Assembly (NCBI GenBank): GCA_028023455.1
Contig: JAQFVV010000205.1
Location: forward strand, 975,353 to 1,039,352
DNA from: Epiperipatus broadwayi
Taxonomy: Eukaryota; Onychophora; Udeonychophora; Euonychophora; Peripatidae
Length of the DNA: 64,000 bases
Direction of reading: 5' to 3'
The first letter of the stretch is position 1. Each line of letters begins with the position of its first letter. Positions 34,011 to 45,599 of this stretch are shown here, piece after piece. The notes below the pieces were generated by a model. That model worked only from the letters and a program-made list of their open reading frames with translations. It was not told where the DNA came from and searched no databases. The position numbers and the translations under genes were made by a program.

Positions 34011-34584
34011 TTGTTGAAAGCGATGAATTTTCTAAGAAAATAGTGTTGATTGTGGATTTTGAAGTAAATATTATGCCATAATGCCATTGATTTATTTGAT
34101 AGAAATATCTATCTTAATAGCAACAAACTACAATAAAGTTCTTTCTGTAGGAGCATAGTTTAAAGCTATCAATCTTTGATAAGAGCTTTGAATTGCATAT
34201 ACTCATTCAGCAACCATATCTGCTTGTTTATATTATTTAAAATGAAATGAACATTTTTAAAATTATCAAATTATGTGTTAATACTTTTAGGGAAGAATCC
34301 AGTCCATATTATAGTAGTATACAAAATTGTGGTTGTCTCGATCAAATGTGTGAAAATGGTTTCTCACTACAAACCAGTAACTTTTCTATATCCAATGTTC
34401 CACTATGAGGTCATTTGAGATGTCAACATGAGCTGGGAGTTTCAAGAGTTTTGTGTCTTTAGCTTATCTAATGAGAGATATATGAAGTGAGAGAGTAGTC
34501 CTACTTTCTGCACCAGTGCATACCTGTGCTGTGGGAAATTGAATAAGGGATGCAGTGATTAAAGCAAAGGTTGAAACATGAAAA

Positions 34585-34675
34585 CATCTATGAAGCACAA
34601 TGTCTATCCACTTTCCAACAAGGTGATTAAAAGTGGATAGAAACCAGTCCCTACCTTGAGTGAGAGTGGTATAAA
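34585..34675 (-). repeat. Family C fragment
   Basis: The minus strand reads CTCACTCAAGGTAGGGACTG, TTTCTATCCACTTTTAATCA and then CCTTGTTGG, the start of family C. Confidence 0.55.
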
Positions 34676-34750
34676 GGAGAATGTCCAACTGACAACATGG
34701 AAAACTATATGTTCAATATCTCTAGATTGCCTGGTGAATAAAGTTTGAAA

Positions 34751-35047
34751 CAGTAACAAACTCTCTATATAGTAGTGTCACCACCCATTTCAAGCCTTAT
34801 TAATTAGTATTATGCAAGAAGGTTTGTATATAAAATTCTTATCTAGTGCAAACTCATCCAACATCCCAGACTAGTTTCTAGCTTTCAGATTCAAGGTACC
34901 TCATGGATAAAAATCACAGGCTATAAATCAGCCTAGGATATTGGATAAGTAAGCATTAAGTAGGATTTTTATGCACAAGCTTTCTTCCATCCATTGATTA
35001 TTAAAATTTGCACTAGATGACACTACTGTATGGAGAGTTTGTTACTG
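34751..35047. mobile_element. Family A foldback element
   Basis: The left arm 34751-34882 (plus family A) and right arm 34919-35047 (minus family A) form an inverted repeat around a 36-bp centre. Both ends carry CAGTAACAAACTCTC in inverted form. Arms are about 80% identical. To the right, GTAATCACGTGATG is the usual family A terminal module. Confidence 0.65.
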
Positions 35048-35099
35048 TTTTAATAACTTGTACAAGTATAGGAAATGGTAATCACGTGATGAACAAAGG

Positions 35100-35900
35100 T
35101 TGGTGGTGAAATGGCTGCATAATGAGAGAGGGGGTCTATGTTCTTATAATGGGTATTTTTTTGGTGAAGCTGAGATTAGGCTTTGCATCGATATAAACAA
35201 AAAAATCTTGCAAACGTCCATATACAACTATTTTTAATTGGGTGTAGTATGTCAAGCATTAGCCATCGCACTATTAAGGCCCCACTCATCTCTCCAGGTG
35301 ATTAAAATTGAAAGAGATACTGGGGATAAAAAATCATTATTTGAAATTCCAATCGGAAGTATAATTTTAACTTTCAAATATTTTTGCTATTTCTGTGTGT
35401 ATAAAAGTATTGGGTTTTTTATATATATATTCAATACTTTTATGACGTTAAAGTGAACATTTATTTATAAAAAAGTCATATTTTGCTTCCTTCTTTTACG
35501 CAATTGATTTTTTTTATTATCATTTCTTCTTTTTGTATTCAATAAGTTTTCGCTTCATGTATATACATATTTAAATTAGAATGTTTGAGTTATATATATA
35601 ATTTCAGTCTTACATAATGTGACCAGCATTTGCTATCTGAACTTTTATTCCCAAACACAATTTTGAAACTACCTTCAATGCAGTAGATTAAATCTTTTAA
35701 TATTTTAAACTATTATGTAACTTTATATATATGTTATAAAACTTTTAAATTTTATAGAATAAAAATAAATCAATTTTTGTTTTAGAAAGAGAGGTTTGAA
35801 AAAGACATAAAAAAATGTATTTATAAAACATGAAAAAAAAAAACCCTTTATGATAATAAATAATATTTGAATACAAGTTTATGTATACTTGGAGTTTAGA
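35100..35900. other. AT-rich stretch
   Basis: 35238-35300 is a little G+C-richer (GCCATCGCACTATTAAGGCC), but no family is recognised. The remainder is A/T runs. Confidence 0.4.
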
Positions 35901-35909
35901 GGTAATTAT

Positions 35910-36250
35910 CGGGGATTTGAAAACAGACTTTCAAATTTTTTTTCAGTTATCCACCCAATTTTATGCAACCGATACACATGACCACACACACGTGAAAAAG
36001 ATAAATCATCTCCAATATCCGTATTTTGGGCTGAAGCACCACTCAACAGTTGGTCCAGATCATAATTTCCCGAGCATTGATTATATGTAATGTGAGAGAC
36101 GATGATCTGGACCAACTGATGAGTGCTGGTTCAGCTCGAAATACGTATATTATAGATTATTTATCATTGTTACATGTGTGTGGTTATGTCTATCAGTTGT
36201 ATGAGATAGAGTGGATAATTAAAGAGACCTTGAGAGTCTGTCTTCAAATT
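35910..36250. mobile_element. Family B foldback element 1
   Basis: The left arm 35910-36062 reads GATTTGAAAACAGACTTTCA ... CAACAGTTGGTCCAGATCAT. The right arm 36095-36250 is its reverse complement (GATCTGGACCAACTGATGAG ... GAGAGTCTGTCTTCAAATTC). The centre is about 32 bp. The palindrome creates apparent 69-85-codon frames on both strands that mirror each other. They are not genes. Confidence 0.75.
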
Positions 36251-36259
36251 CTTATAATA

Positions 36260-36830
36260 ATAAATAATATAATTGTCTGTATTCAAATTCCCTATAATAG
36301 TAAATAATATAATTAGCTATTTTTTAAGAATCAAGTTGTTCTTTCAATTGGTTATAAATTATTTAATTTTAAAAACCTATATATATATATATTAATTCTT
36401 AACTGTGTTAAAAATAGATATAATCTAGGCTAATACTGATATGATGATCTCTATCTTAATATGATATCTGAAAAGCTCAATTACCCCCCCCCCCGATGCT
36501 TCATGCCAATCAGAACTCTTCAGTTGGTCCAAGTCATTTTTTTAATATTTATCAATATCAAATTATTACAGGTTGATTTATAAGTGTCAAACTTTCTGTA
36601 TTTACAACTTTGATACCAAATATTTCTTATAAATATATTAATAATTATTACTAAATCAATTATTACCCTACGAATTACCATATCATTTGAAGCCTAGGTT
36701 CAAACTTTAAACCACTTAAAAGCAGATAGATTAATCTTTGTAGTGAGTTTAAAGTTTATATCTTAGCTAGGTATAATATAATACCTATCTTAATATTTAA
36801 ATACAAGTATAGTATATATACTTAAGATAG
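36260..36830. other. AT-rich stretch with K-module remnants
   Basis: (TA)n near 36380 and a C10 run at 36485-36494. TCTTCAGTTGGTCCAAG and ATATCAAATTATTACAGG at 36515-36570 belong to the B/C/K complex. No gene. Confidence 0.45.
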
Positions 36831-36835
36831 ATATA

Positions 36836-36920
36836 ATTAGAGGGGATTTGAACCCAGACTTTCCAAGTTCCCTTCAGTCATCCATTCCATCTTATACAAC
36901 CAATGCACATGAGCATGATA
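36836..36920 (+). repeat. Family B 5' fragment
   Basis: AGAGGGGATTTGAACCCAGA, then CATTCCATCTTATACAACCA. Only the first 85 bp of the family are present. Confidence 0.55.
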
Positions 36921-37334
36921 TATGATTAGTAGTGATCTTTATCTGAAGTGGAGGGCATCAAAATTTGGGAGTGCCAAAAATTATCACTCTACTAAAAAAC
37001 TAGGAAGTTTATATTAAACTTGCATAATGTACATCAATAAATAGCAAAAATAGTATGTGGTGTTTGGTTATCTGTGTGAAGCTTAGTGCAGCTGTGGAAG
37101 ATCGGTTTGTTGAATTGCATTTCGAAAATCTTGGGCATGGTTTTTTCATGCTTGCAGATGTGTGTTTATTTAAGATAATGGGCCTACCCATATGAGCATC
37201 TATTTATTTTTGATTGAAAGATAATGCTAGCCACTGATATAGTTAGTGGATGAGTACTAATAGTCTGATTACAAAAGAAAGATGTTCTCTAAAAACAAGT
37301 TGTGATCTTTCTGACACATATAAAAACTCTTCAT

Positions 37335-38270
37335 AGGTGATGTGATATACTGTAGCTTCTCCTTAAATGAAGTCAAGAATTTTTCAGCAATTATGCCCAG
37401 AGAAACATGTTAGCTACTTTATTTTACATTCCCCAGTCTAAGTTTTCCCATATTCTGCTCCATCCCATTTCCACAACATAATCTTTGTCAACTCTATGGC
37501 CTTTATATCTAAAACCCCTTTATTTTTTCCCAAACCCAACATAAAAACCAATAATCCACTTTCTGTATAATCACTTTTTTCATATTTATTCTTCTATAAC
37601 TTCATTATATGTGCCCTTTCCGTTTTCAAGCATTTTAACATTCAATTAACAGATGCCTAATATTTTCTATTCCTTCCTTACATAATTTACAGACTAAATC
37701 ACCCATATTTTTCCATTAACATGTATATTCTCTTGTTTCTAAAGATCCTGTTTGAGACTTAAATAATAAACTACTTTCCTTACTATTATCATATATTAAC
37801 TCGCACCTAATATTCTGTTTATTTCTATATATATTTAAACTCTTTTTACTCTTCATACTAGTTCTCCATCTCTCTAACTCCTTATTTTTTATTAATAAAT
37901 CCATTCTTTTATCCCATTTCTTACCACTACAACCCTCAACAATCCTCCTAACACAATCATTCCATCTTTTGTATAAATATACTGATATAAATTCTTTATC
38001 CAAATCTTTTGCATACCACATTACCTTTCTCACTCATATTGTTGCTTACCCTTTACTCATAACCCAATTAAATATTATTTTGGCTATTTTTTTATTATCC
38101 ATAAACTGCAATCTATTAAACATTTTCATTTTACTTTTTACATTTCTCATATGAAAACTTGACCATTCCATTTCTTCTTGAATTGCTCCCTTGTTGTCCA
38201 TACATCTGCATCCAATATGTCTTAGCTCTCTATTCTGGCTCCATCTATCGTCATTCAGAGCAATCAATGA
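37335..38270 (-). pseudogene. LINE-2 ORF2 C-terminal fragment, copy 2
   Basis: The minus strand reads, in one frame with two stops (near 38046 and 38034), RELRHIGCRCMDNKGAIQEE ... KIAKIIFNWVMSKG, then YAKDLDKEFISVYLYKRWND, ERWRTSMKSKKSLNIYRNKQ, SSLLFKSQTGSL and, after a frame change, VCKLCKEGIENIRHLLIEC. The last part is the zinc knuckle (37650-37692). It is homologous to 27.84-28.35 kb but extends about 400 bp further 5'. The family is a non-LTR retrotransposon whose clade I cannot fix. Recognisable, so only moderately old. Confidence 0.65.
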
Positions 38271-38279
38271 TTACCATAT

Positions 38280-38835
38280 ATTTTTCTGCATTTAAATATT
38301 CATTCTCAGAGTAGTTTTGAGTATTTTTCATTATTAATAAAATTTTGGGATTCAATGTCAGAAACAATGCAGTCAAGAACCCAGAATGCATTTTTAATTC
38401 TGTTTACTATTTAAGTTAAAAACAAAAAAAAAATCAAATCTGCCTAAGTTTGGAACCCAATTCAAACTATTTAAACAGTTAATGTAGATCTGAATCTAGG
38501 TCTGTAACTGTATCTCAGATCATTATTAATTGTGAATCCAACCCCCTTCTCCAGCTAAGAATGTTATTAATAATTAATTACTTAATTTTTCAGCTTGCAT
38601 AATATAAAATATCTGCCAACGAACCTTTTTTGTAATGAGAGATTTATTGAGAAATGCATTTGAATGTGTGAAAAAAACTGCCAGATAGTTGAAACCGTCA
38701 TTGTAAAAAGTGCATTAAAAAGTGTGTGTGTTGTTTTTTTAATATTTATAAAAAGCAATGCAGAAACAAGGAAATTTAAATATGTCACATTTTTAGTAAT
38801 TTTTATTAATCATTCATTAGCCTAGAAATTATCTT
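38280..38835. other. AT-rich stretch
   Basis: The end (38785-38835) carries TTATTAATCATTCATTAGCC, the family K end module. Otherwise nothing recognised. Confidence 0.4.
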
Positions 38836-38839
38836 GTAA

Positions 38840-39070
38840 TGTAATTTTCACTACCTCACTCTCACAAGGTAGGGACTGGTTTTTATCTACTGTTAACATC
38901 TTGCAGAGAGATGTAATCCATAAACATGTGACCAAAGATGTGTGAACATGTGACCAAAAATGTGAAAAAGATCTATGATTTCCAAAAAGTATATTATGTG
39001 CTGAACCACTACTCATCAGTTGGTCTAGATCACAATCTCTTACATGTATTTTATCATTGTTCTGCATATA
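38840..39070 (+). repeat. Family C copy
   Basis: TTTTCACTACCTCACTCTCA, AAGGTAGGGACTGGTTTTTA, ACATGTGACCAAAGATG and CTCATCAGTTGGTCTAGATC, in the standard order of family C. There is a small tandem duplication of ATGTGACCAAARATGTG. Non-coding. Confidence 0.65.
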
Positions 39071-39157
39071 TATTTAGCCATTTACTACAGTTTAATTGAT
39101 GTGTGTTAAATTTACTGCCCTCATAACTTTGTCTCAAACCACTTGATGAAAGGATAT

Positions 39158-39738
39158 TAATAAATCTTTATTCATTAGACTAGAGATTATCCACTTAATG
39201 AATAATATTTCTATATGCAATTTTCGCTACACCACTCTCATAAAAGGTCGTGGTTGGTTTATATCTGCTTTTAACACTTTGTGGAGGATTGTAATCATAA
39301 ACATATAATCAAATAGATGTGAAAAATGCATGACCTTTAGGACACACATTTCATGCTGAATTAGCTCTCATCAGTTGGTCCAGATAGTATAATAAAAATT
39401 TTATTATATAATATTAAGTGGATAATCTTTAGTTTAATGAATGACTAATAAAAAATATTTTTCTATCAAATGTTTTATACCAAAGTTGTTAGAGTAGGAA
39501 ATTTGACATTTATCAATTACACTGTATTAATTGTCTATTTATATATACTGAATAATAATAAAAGTTATGTGTAAGAGATTGTAATCTGCACCAACTGATG
39601 AAATCTGGTATAGCATGAAATGTGCATATTGGGGATTATGCATCTTTTTCACATGTTTTTGGTCTGGGCATATGTTTATGATTATATCCCTTCACAAGAT
39701 GTTAAAAATGGATAGAAATGAGTTCCCCATGTTACATT
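39158..39738. mobile_element. Nested C/K foldback element
   Basis: Forward K-end (39158-39207) and forward C (39215-39390) are followed by an inverted K-end (39403-39450) and, after an AT-rich spacer, an inverted C (39575-39738). The inverted C reads GCACCAACTGATGAAATCTG ... CATTTTTAACATCTTG in complement. Two inverted pairs are thus interleaved, which cannot come from one simple inversion. Confidence 0.6.
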
Positions 39739-40313
39739 CTTGTTTATTTTTAAAAAACCTTTAATTTTTATAACTTATTAACAAAATAGAAACTTTTAAA
39801 CACCTTTATTTTAGATATTCTATTTGTTTGTTTATTAATGTTAAATCTTGAAACTGATTTTTTAACATACTTCTATTGATCGGATTCCCTTCATACTTTG
39901 TACATATGTTAGGTATCGATGGCAGTGTAATATGGCAATGCAAAATTTCAGAGTTGTCCAGTCTAACAGTATTAGTGACCAAATTTCAAACCATGTTGAT
40001 ATCAATTGAGAAAGTTTTCAGTGATGTGAAAAGATAGTGGTATATTTTTTAAAGATATGCTTTTATTAAATTTCATAACCAATTCATTAAAAAGCATTTA
40101 CAATTAATTAAAACAGAAAGAAAAAGAAATGAAGGATGAAATCTTAATATCTCTTGATTGTTTGACTAAAATTTGCTTTTTATTAAAATGCTGTCTTTAT
40201 AAATACAAGAATCTTGCAAATGGTTTTTGCATGCAGAAATTGCATTTCAAATGCTGGAAATATAGTGACATCGTTTAGATTCTCAGTTTTCAATCGGAAT
40301 ATAAATAATTAAA

Positions 40314-40455
40314 CTTTTCTGTATACACTCCTCATATACACTTCAATGCAATTTTTATATAATTCCTTGTTTATTTTCCTTACACTTTTGACTGTCCTGC
40401 AGTCTTCATCAGAGCTGCAACATTTAAACATATAATCATATAACCATTATTATTT

Positions 40456-40509
<54 letters not shown>

Positions 40510-40582
40510 TGTAAGGAAAATAATGAAGAAATATAAAAATTGCATTGACGTGTATATGAGGAGAGTATATAGAAAAGTTTAA
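40314..40582. repeat. Hairpin around a (TA)n microsatellite, with family H
   Basis: AACTTTTCTGTATACACTCC...CAATGCAATTTTTATAT (40314-40386) pairs with ATATAAAAATTGCATTGACG...AAAAGTTT (40510-40582). Between them are the H module, with CTGATGAAGACTGCAGGACAGTC on the minus strand (40385-40412) where the final GAAAC has become AAAAG, and (TA)n at 40458-40508. Confidence 0.65.
40458..40508. repeat. (TA)n microsatellite
   Basis: About 25 uninterrupted TA units. This explains the poly-Ile/Tyr frame on the minus strand. A second, shorter (TA)n lies at 40834-40856. Confidence 0.95.
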
Positions 40583-40977
40583 TATATGAAGAAAGATGCA
40601 AAGAAAGTAAAAAAAATAATAATAATAACAAAAAATTCATTGAAAAATTTCCAAATACTGTAAAATAATATTCAATACTGCCTAGTGCTATACTAGTAAT
40701 GATGAATAAAATAGAAAATCATATAACATCACAATACTATCCAAAAAACAAAATTTTACTAAAATTCTTTCATGACTATGTTCTCATCCACTAACAAATA
40801 GATTTTTTCAAGTGAAATTGAACAAAATACAAACATATATATATATATATATATATTCCAATAGTCTCCCACATTTCACTTCAAAACTCTACTTTCTTTA
40901 ATATCAATATGATGTTTAAGAAAGTTTCATTTTTGAAGGGAATTATGAAAAGGCTATTTTATTTTATTTATTTATAG

Positions 40978-41640
40978 GGTATATGAGTACAGACTTTTAT
41001 ATGACCCACCACTCTCCACACTATCTCATAACACTGATACACTTGAACACATATATGTCAAAAAAGATAAATAATCACCAATATCTGTATTTCATGCTAA
41101 ACCAGCAATCAACAGTTGGTCCAGATTATCATCTCTATACATATATGTGATAAATGCTCAGATATATATTAAGATAGCCAATCTTCATACTTTAATGGAG
41201 AGGCTTCAATCCACTCCACATTCCAACTCTTCAACCATCGATCCATCCCTTGTATATGTATTAAATGCATTATATTCGGTGCATGAGGGGTCAGATTGAC
41301 TTTAGGTCAACATGAATGTGATGAGAATCTTGGCCTCAAGGTAGCCTTTGAGTATTCCGTCATCAGATTTTCAATTGCAGGATGGTTGAAGAGTTGGAGT
41401 GTGGAGTGGATTGAAGCCTGTCCATTAAAGAATGAAAATTGGCTATCTTAATATACATCTGAGCACTTATTGCATTTATGTGTAGAGATGATAATCTGGA
41501 CCAACTGATGATTGCTGTTTTAGCATGAAATACTATTATTGGTGATTATTTATCTTTTCGACATATATGTGTTCAAGTGTATCAGTGTTTTGAAATAGAA
41601 TGGAGAGTGGTGGGTCATTTCAGTTATTTATTTATGTTGT
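40978..41640. mobile_element. Family B foldback element 2 (largest)
   Basis: Left arm 40978-41243 and right arm 41376-41640 are reverse complements at about 85-90% identity. They run from GAGTACAGAC / GTGGTGGGTCAT at the outside, through GTTGGTCCAGATTATCATCT / AGATGATAATCTGGACCAAC, to AACTCTTCAACCATC / GGTTGAAGAGTT. A 130-bp centre is unique. The arms carry the whole family B. Confidence 0.75.
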
Positions 41641-41649
41641 AAATAATAT

Positions 41650-42325
41650 TTGTCTAAATCGCATGTTGTTAATAAATTGGTAATAATTGAGAGTTTGTTC
41701 GTCTTTCACATGCGCGATTGTCTCTCAGACAGCCAATTTATGTTGTGTATAGCTTGTTAAATTTCAATTGAAAAGATTTATTTACTAGTAGATGAAACCG
41801 TGATCATGGAAAAACTTTGGTAAAATTGTTTTTGTTTTTTTTTTTGGCTAGTATTTTAATATTATATGATTTTTCTATTTGATTTGATAAAATAATATAT
41901 ATATAATATTTTACAAAAACACTTATTTAATTTGATGAGTAATTCGTTAAAAACCAAAAAAGGTATATATTTTTTCTTCAACCACGAATTTTTGTGGACA
42001 CCCCACATATTTATTTCAAGCTAGATATAAATACAAAATTGTAGTTGAACAAAAAAAATATTTTTGATTTTTAGTGGATTACCCGTCGCATTAAATAAAA
42101 GCATTTTTTATAGTATATATAAAGTATAGATTATTTTAGATTACAGTGAGATTGGCCATTATCATTTAAGGTTTAAATATTTTTTAAAAAAATAATTCTT
42201 TATATAAATGTATAATATTCTGAAATATAGACAGTAACTGATTAAGCAGGTGACCAACACTAAAATAGAGGTACTCTTTCATGGTGATGTCCCAGGTCAC
42301 AATTTCCCACCTATCTTTATTGTTC
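41650..42325. other. AT-rich stretch
   Basis: Nothing recognised. TTTTGGCTAG/T-run and (TA)n pieces only. Confidence 0.4.
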
Positions 42326-42329
42326 TTCC

Positions 42330-42700
42330 TTAATAATCACTATCAAATTATTATAATTTGTTGTAAAGATGCTAAATTTATTTCATACATAACTATGATA
42401 TCATCCTCCCCAGATAAATTTCTTAATGATTATTAGTAATCATTTATTAGGCTAAAAACTATTTTTAACCCAGATATACATTTTAAATCTTAATTAAATA
42501 TCGGTTATTATTAAACATAATCACATGAAATTATTATTTCAATTTTATTTCCCTTTTTTTATTTTTTATGAGTAAAGAATGTTTTATAATTTTTATTTTA
42601 TTTCACGTACTCTACCACCTTAACTGAAAAGCATAAATAACTCCCAAGATGCAATACATGCTGAACCAACACTTGATTTGTCCTAGATCGCAATCCACCA
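42330..42700 (+). repeat. Family K plus C end
   Basis: TAATCACTATCAAATTATTA, ATCCTCCCCAGATAAATTTC, ATCATTTATTAGGCTAAAAA, CATAATCACATGAAATTATT, then CAAGATGCAATACATGCTGA (C end). The longest K copy. Confidence 0.5.
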
Positions 42701-42709
42701 CCAGTATTT

Positions 42710-43440
42710 TTCTTTTTTTTTTTCAATATTTATCTACATAAATAATTACAGATTACTGTGAAAGTGTGACATCATATTTTGAAAAACATTTTTCTGTTAC
42801 TAATAAATATATATAAAATCTAGGTGACAAAAACCAATCGATCATCAAAATTGAATGTAATAGAAAAGGAGTATTAATTCCAAAATACGGGGTTAAATAT
42901 GTAACCTAAAAATATTTAATATTCCCTAGACCAGTTTCATTTTACATTCTCATTCAATTGATGAAAAATATCTTAAATCTCATCCAAAGGAATGGAAATA
43001 AAAACATCCTTAACATATTTAATTTGTAGAATGTAAAATTTACAATCCTTCAAGCAGGTGGCAGAATTTTTCTTGAATATTTAACTGCCAGATTAAAACC
43101 AACGCACTAACGGAAATTCATATCGGCTGCAATTGTTCCTTTTTACAGAATTGATCATTGAAAGGGAGTAATAATATCTTGAATCCAATTGAGAACATCA
43201 CTAATAAATTGCGTCTTTTGCTCCTCAAAATTATTGTTAATAAGCAAATCTAGAATAATCTTCAGAGAAAAAAAAAGTATATATATTTTTTGTTTTCCAT
43301 TGGATTAGTTAAGGTATTACTGCTCCGTTCAATTTTATAAAATTCATTTAGTATTTTGGCTTGTAGTCTGACAGTTAATCATACTGGAAAAAAATAGATG
43401 CAACCTACATTGGATGATTATAATAATAATATTGTATATA
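42710..43440. other. AT-rich stretch
   Basis: Nothing recognised with confidence. It might be degenerate upstream sequence of the Penelope-like fragment, but I could not read it as such. Confidence 0.35.
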
Positions 43441-43452
43441 TATTTTTTCACT

Positions 43453-43488
43453 CTTTAAATAAAAAAAAAACTTTTTTTTTATTTAAAG
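43453..43488. repeat. Perfect 17-bp-arm hairpin
   Basis: CTTTAAAT followed by A10 pairs with T9 followed by ATTTAAAG, around a single C. Strong cruciform potential at the left border of the tandem repeat and the Penelope-like fragment. Confidence 0.7.
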
Positions 43489-43583
43489 GGGGAGTGTGAC
43501 TAAAATAATATAGCTGTAGGCTGCAAAATTCAAGCCTTTTTTTATTTAAAGGGGGATGGTAGCTGAAATAATATAGCTGTGGG
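43471..43583 (+). repeat. Two-unit tandem repeat, about 63-bp period
   Basis: TTTTTTTATTTAAAGGGGG and TAAAATAATATAGCTGT occur twice in the same order (start of the common block at 43481 and 43544). Confidence 0.75.
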
Positions 43584-43616
43584 GCATTTAAAATGTTTTA
43601 TAGAGATTTCAGTTAG

Positions 43617-43802
43617 CTTTATGCATCATTTCTTTTTGTATATATTATATATGTTGATGACGTTTTTATTTGCGTCCCTTTGGAAATGATTTCAGAAGTT
43701 TGTAATAAATTGAATGAGGATTTAAACTTAAACAGGTCTATTGAACCTGAGATTAAATATCTAAGTAATAATTTCATTAACTCCTATTTATCTTCGTATT
43801 AA
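43617..43802 (+). pseudogene. Penelope-like reverse transcriptase fragment
   Basis: A 61-codon open stretch contains YVDDVFICVP with the catalytic aspartates at codons 43656-43661, followed by an amphipathic stretch with EVCNKLNEDLN and IEPEIKYL. In Penelope-like retroelements the RT core motif is typically RYVDDxFxxxP or similar, followed by a helix, a short LN-rich loop and an IEFxxE-type strand. This order fits better than the LINE or LTR types. The sequence ends in TAA after SSY, and upstream is closed by TAG at 43614. It is a small orphan piece of a much longer protein. Confidence 0.5.
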
Positions 43803-43809
43803 TGAACAT

Positions 43810-45350
43810 ATATATATATACTCAATTGAATAGAGATCTAAGATTAGAAAACAGAAAAAAAATAAAATTCTTTTAAGACATACAATTGTTTCTCTTTTAA
43901 AACAATAAAATTCCATCTGGCATTTTTCATCAGACATTTAAATTTTCATCCTCTTCAAATATTCCTTTTAATGGAAAGTAATTTAATATATTTCAGATGT
44001 TTTCCCAATAAAACTGAAAATAGAAAAAAAGATTTAAAAGTACGTAAATAAAACTGTTCAGTTAATTAAAAAACAATCATCTTCAAGATACTCTAATAGC
44101 AAATAATTAATAATAATATCTAGAAGTTATTTTACAATGCAAATTATTCTAACTGTTAATCTAATACTAATAACAATGATGACGACAACACCACCATTTT
44201 TAGGATAATAATAATAATACAATTTGTAGGAAATAATCCATTGATGAGGCAAAACCTCTCCAAAAGCCCCCTCATAAAATAACAGTGAAGAAGTCAATTG
44301 ACATCAGGCTTGACAGGTGATGAGACTTTTTTAAAATCTTTTTCCATCTCCTAGCTAAGAATGGTTAAATACCCATTTACTGATCAATGTTGGATGGTTA
44401 TAAAGCAGTTGACTAAAAGAAAAATTTTAAATAGCCAGAAAAAAAGTGTATTTGGCCTGAATTCAAATCCAAAGTTGCTAATCTAATAAAGTTTTTATTT
44501 TAAAAGCACTTTCATTAATTCAAAGTTATTATTGAAATGCCATTAATAAAAATTCCTTTGATCCACTATCCCAACATTAATTCATTAATAGCAATATATA
44601 GTAGTATAATAATAAAATAATTTGACATATTTATTTATCTGTGTAAAAACTGTAGAACATTTTATTCTATTCATTTTAGCGTCTGATACGATCACTAATA
44701 GACTTCGCAGGTGACTGATTGTGGAATGACGTTAATATATGGTTTAGCTACAATACCCTACCAAAGAATACTGAGGGCTGCCTTATAAAATAGAATGTGG
44801 ATTCTTTAAAGGCTAGATATTGATTTTGTCGCCCTCTCCCTTTTTTCATTTTCAGTCACTAATAAGTTAGTGTAGAGCTCGGGCGACATTAGTTTACTGA
44901 GCCATCAGTCTTCTCTCTATTCTAATTTCTATAATGGAAATGTGTGTGCACAACTATCTTTAACTACACGCTCAACATTTCTGTCTCCAATTACTTTTTT
45001 CATTCATGAAATTATTCATTTATTGTGGAGTTCTCAAAAACTTGTGGGTGTATGTTTCTATCTAATACCAAATGGAAGCATTCAGGCGTTATGATTAAGC
45101 AATTAGAGATGGTTCATTATCGATTCTGGTTGTCTATTACTTCCCTCCTTTTTTTTAACCCAATTTATTTTTATCGTGTTTTAATATTTAGAACTTTATC
45201 TTAAAGCTTTAATAAACTTTTTATATATTCAAGATTTATAATATATGTGTGCGTGTATATATGTGCATGTGTGTGAAAAAGTAATATGTTTGATATAACA
45301 TGATGTAACATTTTTGATTAAAGCCTCTACATTCGTTTAAAAAAAATAAT
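43810..45350. other. AT-rich stretch
   Basis: Includes GATGATGACGACAACACCAC-type short repeats near 44170 and a G+C-richer part at 44690-44930 with no recognisable frame. No gene assigned. Confidence 0.4.
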
Positions 45351-45357
45351 TATTATC

Positions 45358-45580
45358 GGCACCCTGGTTTGATTTGGAGTAGTGTAGGGTGGTTAGTACT
45401 CAGACTTCTTATAAATTCCCGAGCATTCAACCATTCGATTATTTTCGTCCTGTGTGGTTTGGTGAAATGGCTGTGAGCAAAGTTCGGAGCCCAAGGCCCA
45501 TTGTTTGCGGCTTGTCTCTATCTTTTCCGGTACTCAGCCTTTTATATAAACTTTCGAGCAATAAACCATCATTTTTCACA
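45358..45580 (+). mobile_element. SINE-S, tandem 3'-end plus full unit
   Basis: A truncated unit end (TACTCAGACTTCTTATAAAT and CCCGAGCATTCAACC, to about 45435) is followed by a unit starting TTTTCGTCCTGTGTGGTTTG. That unit continues with GTGAAATGGCTGTGAGCAAA (A-box region) and ends in GGTACTCAG...CTTTCGAGCAATAAACC. The two ends are homologous, so this is a head-to-tail dimer. It encodes no protein. Confidence 0.55.
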
Positions 45581-45599
45581 AATTCTTAGCGTATATATA

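Noticed and set aside
35881-36307. Overlapping 69-85-codon reading frames on both strands
   Set aside because: They are mirror translations of a family B palindrome. Similar text appears wherever family B or C occurs.
40458-40640. A 60-codon minus-strand frame rich in Ile/Tyr
   Set aside because: Its C-terminal part is translated (TA)n microsatellite.
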